Of a stretch of DNA of 64,000 bases, positions 47,831-58,100 are shown piece after piece. A program made the position numbers and the translations under genes. The notes beneath the pieces were generated by a model. It did not search any database, had not been told where the DNA came from, and was given only the letters and a program-made list of their open reading frames with translations. Each line of letters begins with the position of its first letter. Within the stretch, counting starts at the first letter, position 1. The stretch is from Plantago elongata (taxonomy: Eukaryota > Streptophyta > Magnoliopsida > Lamiales > Plantaginaceae): assembly GCA_036897095.1 (NCBI GenBank), contig JAYMSP010000223.1:1-64000 (forward strand). The letters are read 5' to 3'.

Positions 47831-48185
47831 ACAAAATCTAATATGAGACGATTTCTTGATAATTTATATATAGACGTCTTATATTCTTCGAAAAAATATT
47901 TATGTTATAAACGATAATAATAAGTTTCAGTTTACTTTACCAATTTTTAAAATCGTAAAACACTTTCTTTAAATCGTGTTGTCATCGGACTTCGCAATTA
48001 TAGTCTCTTCTTTGCCTCTTCACGATATGTTACGTCTCTTCCGACTTCCGCTACCAATTGCGCCCCTTCATCAGCGTCTCCCCCTTTCTGTATATAATAT
48101 GCAGTCTCTTCCCTCTCGTGCCTACTCTATTTTTCCGACACAAGCAGTTTTATCATCTAACTTCATCTTCACCTACTAACTAGCC

Positions 48186-48269
48186 ATCATCAAGTAATCG
48201 ATAATTCTTCTTCCATTTTCGGTTGCTTCATCAAGTAATCGATAATTCTTCTTCCATTTTCGGTTGCTG
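48186..48269. repeat. 40-bp tandem duplication
   Basis: Two exact or near-exact head-to-tail copies of a unit starting CATCAAGTAATCGATAATTC and ending TTTTCGGTTGCT. Just downstream, GTGAACCGTGCTGGTAA-like sequence also appears twice (about 48301 and 48391). Confidence 0.85.
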
Positions 48270-48299
48270 ATAAGCCTGCTCAAGACGTGTCTACTCGCG

Positions 48300-49770
48300 C
48301 GTGAACCGTGCTGGTAAAGATGTCCTCATATCTAATGTTTGTAGTTCACTTCAAATACAGAGGTCTATTGGATTTGATTGCAGTTCACGCATGAACCGTG
48401 CTGGTAAGATGTTTGTTGTAACGGTGGCCGCACTAATTTCAGGCAGGTTGTTCCCAAATTCGGTAGAAACAAACTTAAGCCCTCCAGGATCATACATGCC
48501 AAAGTTATGTAAAAGTAACTATATTATACAACAGATTTTGTACGAGTAAGATAATAAGTACAACTCCACAAAAACCACAGAGGCAGGACATTCCAATTTA
48601 GAACGAACTGAGGTATGCATTTCATCGAACACATGGAAGGCAAGAAAATAAATTCTCTACAACATATTCAGAAAAAAAAAATGAAGAGGGTACAATTTCA
48701 AGCGAAGAGTTTACCTGAAATTAGCGCGGCCACCGGAATCCAACTGATGATAGTCGATGATGAAGAGTCGCCGTGATTGTGGAGAGTTTCACCACAATTG
48801 ATATTTGTGAAGAACACGCAGTCCCACGAGTGGGTTAGTTGGTAGGTAAAGGACGTTTCCATCGCGTCCCTTGGTGCGAAGCTGGTAGGGAGGCTTCGTT
48901 TTGGTGGCGCCGGTTGGGTGAAGGTCGCGAGTGGCCGGTGAAGATAACGAATACAGAAGAAAAGAACGGAAGCAAAGAAAAGAAGAAAAACGAAACAGAA
49001 GACTTGAAAGTTGTTTTACGCTTTAGAATATCTATATTATTAATGAAATGCATTTCTTTTGTAGTATGAAAAGGATGTATTGATTGATAACATCGACATT
49101 TTTATGAAAATATAGGCTCGTCTCTAGATAAATTATCTAACTTCTTGGAAGGTTAATTATTGTCCTTAGTCGCTTAATTTCCAGATCAATAGAGAAAAAC
49201 TTACCATTTTCCGACATCGGGATAAGTTTGAGTGGGCTAATGAATATGAAGAAGACTTTGAAAACTTAGAGCTCTGAGTATTGTTGAATATTCACCATCA
49301 ACTTGTAAAAAAAAAGAGAGAAATAAATGTGTTAATAGAGCAAGCGATGGAAAATACAAAATCATACACGTGTAGAGTAAGTAATTACCATAAAATTACA
49401 GCTTCAGTTTTAACAGTACAAAAGAACATAAATTTTTAATCTGATACAATATATACTACAAAAACTTATCACGTGTTAGAAAAAAAACCTATCAAAATTA
49501 TTATATAAAACATAATATTCAAAATTATTAAAAAAATAAACAACTTATCTGGTAAAATCAATCATAAAGAAGAAATGATAAAACTCGAAATTCATTAAAA
49601 CTAGGTCTCAATAGAATAAACGCTTTACATAACGATTTAAACATGAAATTTAGAGTATGATGGGAGCCAAAACAATGAGAAGGAGGGTACAATTTAACTT
49701 GAAAATAACAAGTTGAACCAAATTTCATGATAAAAATTCTATCAGGATCTGCATTGTAATAGTTTTTTTG
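48300..49770. other. Unrecognised region with inverted 21-bp motif
   Basis: CGGTGGCCGCACTAATTTCAG at about 48422 on the plus strand recurs on the minus strand near 48714-48736 with one change. A moderately GC-rich minus-strand stretch (48720-49050) could be a gene fragment, but no family was recognised. The rest is AT-rich. Confidence 0.4.
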
Positions 49771-49772
49771 GA

Positions 49773-50954
49773 CTATCTCTTGGAAAGATCCAAAAACACT
49801 GATAATATCTTTTCGAATATTGGGTTCAAGAAATCTTCCATTGAAGATTGGATTAATTTCAGATAATCAATCCGATACAATAAAATCAGCGTCGTCCTCG
49901 CCCCTTTACCTTTGGTAGTTTTATCATAGGATTTTGTCGACTGAAAGACCTTCAGCTCCTTATTTTGTTCTTTGGCTGCTTGCCAGGTGTAGAGTACAAT
50001 GCTCATACCAACCAATAGCCTCTTCTCCGATGCCGACTGCTTCAATTTCTTTACCTTCGTTTGCTTTTTAGGCTGGTTATACTTGAAAGAATTACTAGAA
50101 GACGCCTAAAAACTCAATTTTTCAACCTTTGTCACTAACACCTGCTAATCCATGGTCAAGTCAATTGCCAACTCTTCTTTGATACCATTACTTTTTTCTT
50201 GAGAAAATCTTTACTACACATTATATAGTTGATTCTGCAAGATTTTGTTATTTCAGGCGCTAATTTTCTTTTTTAGAGCTGTAACAATAACAATAAACTA
50301 ATAAACAGATGAATTACGTTTTAAAAGTAAGTAGAAAGAATATATGTGTACCTTTTACTAAAATTAGCACATGTTGGATTTGAACAATGTTTGGCATTGT
50401 CTACGTATTCATCATGGACAATGAAAGAATAGTGTGCGTCTAACTGCCAATCATATTAAAATAAAATTCAATCAAAACTATCTACTTGTTCAACTAGTTC
50501 AAGGAAGTGAAATAACAAATAGATGGAAATATATGCAAATGTTCAAAAATTCAATTGCTTACTTGATGCGTTGCAATAGACCATGGAGATATGATTGCTC
50601 GCCTTTCTAGTAGGATTCGATTCCTTCCATGTTGTGTACTCTGAAACAACATTAAAAAAGTATAAAAATATATACTTTGGAAAATATATTATATAACTAT
50701 AAACCTTATATACGTACCTATCATTGAAATTGCCTAACCAAATTAATCTTTTGGATCTTTCTCTTGTCTCGAAATGAAATCGAAGATATATCAACAATCA
50801 AGGTCCTACGCAGCGCAAGCATAAGATGATCATAATCTATTTCGCTACCCGTAAAATGCATGTAAGAATTTACAACAACGGAGTTTTGAAACCGTGCAAT
50901 TTGTACTCTTCCCTCATCTGCCTCTCCAACTGAAAAAAATAAAACTAGTACCAC
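49773..50954 (-). other. Unrecognised exon-like ORFs
   Basis: Three minus-strand ORFs (50721-50954, 50543-50797, 49773-50045) have ordinary composition and are separated by AT-rich, intron-like DNA with plausible splice sites (for example a GTACGTAT donor near 50720). Segments such as QIARFQNSVVVNSYMHFTGS and QSASEKRLLVGMSIVLY show no motif I can place; a replication-protein-A-like gene fragment was considered but not supported. It may be a small gene, a relic or chance. Confidence 0.25.
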
Positions 50955-52078
50955 ATGAAGTCTTTGTCACACTTGATATAAAGGGGAGTATATTTTTAGA
51001 TGACTAACACACACACACACATATATATAGGATAAAGCGGAAGTTGAGCGTGCAAATTTGTTCGGTAAGGAAAATGTATACAAAACTTGGTTTTAGAATG
51101 GTGTGGTGCAAGGTCAGGTGAAACAAATGAAGAAAAAGTTTTGGAAGGACTCCAACCTCAGCCCAAATTGAAGTCGTTAGAGATTCACGAAGGGAATAAT
51201 TTCCCTTTGTGGACTATGAGGATGGAAGTACGCAAAGACATTCAAAGTTGCGGGATAATGCTCGAGGATGTGACAAGCATAAAGCTTGTAAATTTCCAAA
51301 GATGTGAAGAGATTCCAACGCTGGGACACCTCCCACACCTCAAGTTTTTGGAGTTGAGTAACCTGCCTAATGTACAAACCATAGGCCCTTAGTTCTATGG
51401 TTATGAAAATAGTAGCAACACATCAACAATTTCCAGCAATATCAGTTTCCGATCACTTCAACATCTGAAACTGATGTCTATGCCCATCTTGACAGATTGG
51501 GTAGATGCGGAGGGAAACACATATGTGTTTCCGCGCCTTTCATACATGGAAATTAGATCATGTCAACAGTTGAAGAGTGTACCATGCCATTTTACATGCC
51601 TTGAAGAGTTAGAGTTGCACGATTTAGGTGGAGATTTCCCGTTGTCAAATATATGCAGTAACACAACTTCTCTCGGAAAGCTCTACTTAAGGCTTTTTCC
51701 AGGATTGATTCATCTTCCAGAATGGCTCTTTGTGAAGAATGAAAAGTTGTGGTATTTGAAAATTCAAAGTTGTCCCAACTTGACGCGTCTTGTTCAGTCG
51801 TTGCTAGATGGTGGGGCATCACTTAGACTATTGTATATAGAAGATTGTGAAAGTTTGAGTGAATTGTCGGATGATCTAGACACCCTTCACTCTCTGGAAG
51901 AGTTGGGTATATGGAGTGACCAAAACTGAAGTCAATTCCAGGTGTGGGAGAAGGGTCACGAGGCCTAATTTCACTCAGGGGATTGGAAATTACAAAGTGC
52001 AGAGAGCTGAGTGATTTGGCAAGTGAATTACTGAAGTCATGCGCATCTACTCTCTCTTTTTTACGGTCGTCTAAGTTG

Positions 52079-53436
52079 GATAATTTGGAGACTGCCTCGT
52101 TGATCTCTTGTTTGCCGAGAATGTCGTGTCTTGTAGAATCGAAGCTTAGTCATCTTCCCAAATTGGTTACTTTTCCACGGAGGCTAGTAGAAACTTGAGG
52201 AAATTGAGAATTGGTGGGTATTCAATGGATGAAGTTTTCTTTACTCACAATATCAACCGCTTACTTCATCATCATCAACACCATCTTGAATATTTAGATT
52301 TATATGGGAAAGATAATTTGGAGACTGCCTCGTTGATCTCTTGTTTGCCGAGAATGTCGTGTCTTGTAGAATCGAAGCTTAGTCATCTTCCCAAATTGGT
52401 TACTTTTCCACGGAGGCTAGTAGAAACTTGAGGAATTTGAGAATTGGTGGGTATTCAATGGATGAAGTTTCCTTTACTCACAATCTCAACCGCTTACTTC
52501 ATCATCATCAGCACCATCTTGAATATTTAGATTTATATGGGAAAGATGATTATTGACACGCTGTCAGTCGTTGATGCTGATATATATATGTCAATTGAGT
52601 AGGAGACTTTGGATTAGCCCTCGGTATTTCAGCTGCGTTTACATTATTCCAGACTGTTGACCTCGCTGCACTCTTTGCTTGCGCTAACACCACTACACAA
52701 GAATGGGTCTTCTATAGCTACAGATTCAACGCCATGACTTTGATTTCTACTTTACTTCTTATTTGGGACCTATTTGCTTGCGCTAACACCACCTACACAA
52801 TGGTACCTCTTTGCTTGCGCTAACACCACCTACACAATGGTACCTCTTTGCTTGCGCTAACACCACTACACAAGACATGACTTTGATTTGTACGTTACTT
52901 CTTATTTGGTACGTAGGCAAATCGGCACAGATTGGACTGCATACTTGGTTGCCAGAGGCTACGGAAGGGCCTACTCCAATATCCGCTCTTATCCACTTAG
53001 TATGGTTACAACATGTGTCTTTCTGATAGCAAGGTGCTCTCTTTGAATATGCGCCTAACACTCTAGTTCTCATTACCTTCATAGGAGCGATGACCCGCAT
53101 TTCTAGCTGCAACTACAAGCATTCTTCAGAATGACCTTAAAAGGGTCATAGTCTACTCAACGTACAGCCAACTAAGATGGGAATTGGTGGGTATTCAATG
53201 GATGAAGTTTCCTTTACTCACAATCTCAACCGCTTACTTCATCATCATCAACACCATCTTGAATATTTAGATTTATATGGGAAAGATAATTTGGAGCCTG
53301 CCTCGTTGATCTCTTGTTTGCCGAGAATGTCGTGTCTTGTAGAATCGAAGCTTAGTCATCTTCCCAAATTGGTTACTTTTCCACGGAGGCTAGTAGAACT
53401 TGAGGAAATTGAGAATTGGTGGGTATTCAATGGATG
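52079..53436. repeat. 233-bp LRR-derived tandem repeats, split by an insert
   Basis: Units begin GATAATTTGGAGACTGCCTC at 52079 and 52312, and the frame of a third starts at 52545 (GATGATTATTGACAC). The right half of a further unit lies at 53176-53284 and another left part at 53285-53436. Copies are almost identical, so the duplications are recent. A (TA)n run at 53444-53474 follows immediately. Confidence 0.9.
52588..53174 (+). other. Mitochondrial nad5-like insert (nuclear mitochondrial DNA)
   Basis: The translated pieces match NADH dehydrogenase subunit 5, an inner-membrane proton-pumping subunit of complex [21 protein letters not shown], then [14 protein letters not shown], then [20 protein letters not shown], then FEYAPNTLVLITFIGAM, and a last part resembling ILQNDLKRVIAYST. 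The frame is broken several times. A 37-bp unit (TTGCTTGCGCTAACACCACC plus TACACAATGGTACCTCT) is repeated in tandem at about 52774-52850, and a flanking piece (ATGACTTTGATTT to TTACTTCTTATTT) is duplicated. The [16 protein letters not shown] stretch differs from the angiosperm nad5 I remember (FACASVPRNSWIFCNM), which is odd because plant mitochondrial genes evolve slowly. Confidence 0.85.
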
Positions 53437-53440
53437 AAGT

Positions 53441-53476
<36 letters not shown>

Positions 53477-53479
53477 ACG

Positions 53480-54660
53480 TGTAGACTATGCATGATGCGA
53501 AAAGGGCGATGAGGCGAAATTTCAATTCAAAGGGTAAATTTGTTTTTTTTATTAATAGTTTCATATTTTAACTTTAATGTCATAAGGTGAGAAAACGGGT
53601 GATAAGGCGACCGCGTTACTGCCTTTGGTGATTTGATATTTACCGTTAAATAAAAAATTTAATGGTGTATAATCTATTGCCTTTTTGTCAGGCAAAGCGA
53701 AGACTTCGCCCTGCCTGACTGCATAAGAGTCAAAATTTGTTGATGTCACGATCAACAAAACCATTAACCTCCATTTCTTTTATAATTCACAATCGATATA
53801 TGATTCGTTTGACACGTTCAAGAAAGAGACTGAACGTAGATCAACGCCAAAACATTCCTAGATTTAACATTAATTTTTTTGTTCTCTTCGTGAAATTGTA
53901 TACATCGACATCTAAATCCTAAAAGATCCTCAAAGTTCTAAACGTATGAAACTGAAATTTATAAAGATGTTTTTGGTGGTGATCACTACTATTCCGACAA
54001 AGCTTCATTATAATAGCTTGGTCTTATTCCTAGTTCATAAAACAATACTAATTAAATCAACATTTTAAAATAATTTTCTTAAGGATATCAATTTTTAACA
54101 TGAAGTATTGTGGTAAAGTCCGTAAGATCTTTCCACTTCTCTTAAAAAGTTAACCTATTAAAATTCAAAATGGACGAGAAGTTTTAGTGCAAAATCTGGT
54201 ATAATGTTTTTATCTCATCTTTACTAGTTCACACGATATTCGTCGTTAGTAGCTGATAGATTTAATGACAAACGTCTAATTATGATTATAAAAAGAAATA
54301 TCAATAGTTAGCGGGCCAACTTCTTTTCACTTTTACCCCTCAGTTAAACATAATTTTACAAGGAGGCAAAATGATTTCTTTTCAAATTGATTCCAACAGT
54401 GGCTCTAAAAAAAAAAAATTCATTTCAACTCTTACTTCCATATATACTCATTATTTATTTTCTATCACCATTTAATTCTTAAACTATTCATCCATCACAT
54501 TAATTAAACATTTAAATATATACAAAACTCAACATCCGATTAAGTAATTTAAATTAAATGTTTGAATCTACAATAATATTTCTACATCATAATTATCTAA
54601 CATCAATGTGTTTTTCTTTAATCATAGTAAAGGAGATATACATTGAAAATTTATAAAATT
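53480..54660. other. AT-rich spacer
   Basis: No gene or repeat family is recognised between the NLR relic and MITE copy C. Confidence 0.5.
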
Positions 54661-54801
54661 ACGGGGTGTTTGGATGGGAATTTGAATATCCCCATTTGAA
54701 TCGATGAACAGTAATTTGGTCTAAAATACACTTAAAATACCCCACTCAAATGTCCATCCAAATATAATTTTCATCAAAATCCATCCAAATGCCCAATGTA
54801 A
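54661..54801 (-). mobile_element. MITE family copy C
   Basis: The left end GGGGTGTTTGGATGGGAATT and the reversed right end GGGCATTTGGATGGATTTTG are imperfect inverted repeats. On the minus strand it contains AAGTGTATTTTAGACCAAAT and ACTGTTCATCGA, matching the core of copies A and B. It lies about 370 bp upstream of the PHYLLO start codon. Confidence 0.75.
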
Positions 54802-55167
54802 CGTCCAAACAAAATTTAATCTTCGCAATTGTGTTGTGTACTCGTCTGTGTCAACTTCATTCGGACCAAATTATCGTCATGAACTATGCCACTCTGTTCA
54901 TCTCCTTGACATTCTAGAGGAAATCAACCTTTGAAATTCAAGTAATCGGAGTAATTTAGATTCACATGAATTTTGATAATCGAAAGATTCTTCAAGTCTA
55001 CGAACAACAAACATTTTTTATACAAATCCTCAAAAAAGGGATGTATCATGCAACTGTGCAAGAAGCTGCAATTGTCAAGGCAATAGCTGCTATTGCTAAC
55101 CACTATAAAACCACATTTCTCCGTCCAATTCTCACCGTGCCTCTGCTCCATTTGACTCCAATTACCG

Positions 55168-58100
55168 ATGAGCTCCTTCACTTCAACACCATTGCTACAG
55201 TCTCCAATCCTCTTTTCACCAGTGCACAAAACAGTTGTAACACTCACCAAGAGAAGCTATTTTATCAGAACTCGTTCCCCATGTTTTACCCGGTTCAATT
55301 ACTGCCAAAATCCCGTTTCTAAGGTGAAAGATTTGATTTTTATGGGTTTTGCGTTGTGGGTTTTGATTCTTTACTTGATTAGTGATGGTTTGTTTGTTTG
55401 TTTGTTTGGCTATTGTAGGTTGTGAGAAGTAAGGTGTCAATGGGAAATGATGTAGCTTTGGATGGTAAGGAGGCTTCATTGCTGATTAACTCTTGCATTA
55501 CGCGTAACTTGCCGCCGGCATTGAGTTTGGAGCAAGGGATGGATATGATTATGGAAGCTGTTGAGGAGTTGAAGATCAATCCTCCTGCTTGTTCAAGTGG
55601 AATGTACAGGTTTCAGGTACTCCAGCAGTTCAAATTATTGTTCAAGAATTACTGTTTTGTATAGCTTACCATGTGTTTGTTATAAGTTCTCAGAGAATGA
55701 TTGTGTGCATCGCAACTTATTTTCATCGCCAGCTTATGGAAACAACTTATACTTTATTCTTAGCATAAATTACATGAGCTTGCCAAACTCTAATTGAGAA
55801 TCCATTCAATGATATGCCTTTTTTAGCTGGTTCTTTACTGATTAGAAGCAGAGGCCTTAAGTGCAACAGATCTCCTTATAAGACTTTAGAAGTGCACAAT
55901 TAGATGTGTGAAGCCCTTCCAAACACTCCCAAAGTAAATTTAAGATGCTCATTTTCCATGGTTGTGTGTGCAATGCAACGTGAATTTTGCCTTAGAAAGT
56001 TGTCTTCTTGTATCAAGATATAAGCTTTTTGCTTCATTCTCTCCAGCTTGCAGTGCCTCCTAGTGCAAAAGCATTGAGCTGGTTTTGCTCTCAACCGGAG
56101 TCACCAAAGGTGTTTCCATTATTTTTCCAGTCCAATGAGAAAGAGAATGCATCATACAAGTCACTGTCTTTGGGGAAGACTAGGGGCATTTTTGGCATTG
56201 GTTCCGCCATTAACTTTAAGGGGTTGTTACCACCCCAAGTCTCCAGTGTGTTGCAGAGGTATTTTTGTTACTATTGACTTGCTCCATTTATATATTTATC
56301 TTTAACTATCAGTGTGTGCATACTGCATCTTCTTGAACAATATTAATAGTAATCTTATATGCTTTCCTAGTTATTTCTGGATCTCATGCTTGAATCCGAG
56401 TCTTGTTATGAAGTTCGGCAGTGAATTAGCAGTGCAGACTTCGAAGGGTAGGGCAGCTACGTCTGAATATCATATATGACTTTTATACTAAATTTTCCCT
56501 GTGGAGGGTGTTAATTTTACTTGTTCTAAATGTTTAATCTTGTCAAGAGGTTTGACCTTCGATGTGGGTGTAAACCAGACCGTGATATTGAGCAAGGCAG
56601 CGGTACTGTGTTGAATAGTTTGTCTAATCTAACAGCTTAAACATAGTACATGTTGGAGGATTTTTATTAGTTTTAGCTCTTAACAGTATATATATGATTT
56701 ATTTGATTCCACAAGGATTAATATTGTTCAAACTCTATGGTCTTAGTAAAACATAGAAGTGTCAACTCTCTTTAGTATTTGACAAAGCTAGTAATGAATG
56801 TTATTTCAAGGTGGTGCATTAATGCAAAGTAAATGTGGTGTTTCTGCAGATATCTTCGATCAGAATCAACATCTTCGAAGGCTTATGGTTTCTTGGATAT
56901 CGAATTTGACACCAACACATCTAACATAAAACACAAGATTGGTTCATTTTACCTTTTCATTCCCCATGTAATAAATCTTTCTCTGCATGTCAAGTGCTAT
57001 TTGACTGACGCATCAAACTTATCCTTACTCAGTTTGCACTTCAATATGATTCGAGAATTAGATAGCGAATGTTAGAGACAATATTTTTTGCTGTGCACTT
57101 ACTTCAGGTATTAATTTGACAGATTGAGTTGGATGAATCTGAGGATATCCCTTTCTTACGTGCAACAGTGGCATGGGGTGACTCTTCAATCGGCACCTTT
57201 AGCGAAGCTACTCAGTTATTTGAACTCTCCTATGAACAAGTATTACATTTGAACTTCTTAGAAATTATCTTCGGTGTTCAATGTTCATAGCTTTGCTTGA
57301 CAGCGATGCCAGTTACATCTGATCAATGTGCTTGTTCTGTTTGCTTTTTCTTGAATTACTTTTACTCAAGCACAAGAAAGCTGGCTGTATTGAATTTTTT
57401 TTTCCTATTTTAGTCAAAAGACCAGATTTTTTGTGCAGTGATTGCTTTACCAGCACTTTGCTCAAAACACTTCAGATTCAAGCTAATTTTCTGCTGTATC
57501 TTTGTTTCAGGCGAGATATAACAGTGTAAATGATAGCCAACTGATTCATTCTTTCCTTGCAAAATTCAAAAAAATAGAAGAGCATTGTCAAATGGTAAGA
57601 ATGAAACTCAGGTTTCTTCTTGAAAACAATTTTTTTTTGGTATAATTGTTGTTCGTACACGTGCCTTTGTAACAGATTTTTCTATTTTCCTCTAAGGAGC
57701 AATAAAACGAAAAGAATTTTCATGCTCAACTTCTGGATGACTAACTGGTTAAAGCATATTACTGAATAATTCGTATCATGTTTATAAGCTGAATGTATTG
57801 TTTTTTCTTCCAATTTTGGTAGGTGCAGGTTGATGCTCTTTTGTTGGGTAGCAAACATTTTCAATCAAGTGCCCTTGGACTGGTATCTCCTTCATCCTGT
57901 CACCCTCGTACTATGATGCTTTAATGCCATCTTATGCTTTTTGGATTACTATAGAGAGTAAAGTTTATGCCATATTCATTTACAGAGGGATGCTATGTCT
58001 TCATGGGATCAGTTCTCAACCAGGCTTTCACCAAATTTATCCATTGCAAATAACATGGTACAGAACTTACAAACCAGTGAACTACATTCTATATATACTT

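Larger units (their letters stand above)
51087..53437 (+). pseudogene. CNL-type NLR leucine-rich-repeat fragment
   Basis: It encodes only LRRs of a coiled-coil NLR immune receptor: EKVLEGLQPQPKLKSLEIHE, then CEEIPTLGHLPHLKFLEL, then WLFVKNEKLWYLKIQSCPNL and ESLSELSDDLDTLHSLEEL. No coiled-coil, P-loop or NB-ARC region lies upstream, and the gene starts mid-LRR. An in-frame stop at about 51390 (in IGP*FYG) and a frame change at about 51918-51922 (before LKSIPGVGEGSRG-like sequence) break it. It then runs into 233-bp tandem repeats of an LRR segment; 233 is not a multiple of three, so each copy changes frame. The third copy is split by a nad5-like insert (52588-53174). It cannot encode a receptor, though a truncated transcript is possible. 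Confidence 0.88.

Noticed and set aside
50721-50954. Replication protein A-like exon
   Set aside because: Only a loose likeness by eye; the usual OB-fold sequence markers were not found.
54966-55322. ORF starting MNFDNRKILQ as the PHYLLO start
   Set aside because: It ends at a stop exactly where the other frame (start 55168) splices in phase into exon 2 and gives a transit-like N terminus.
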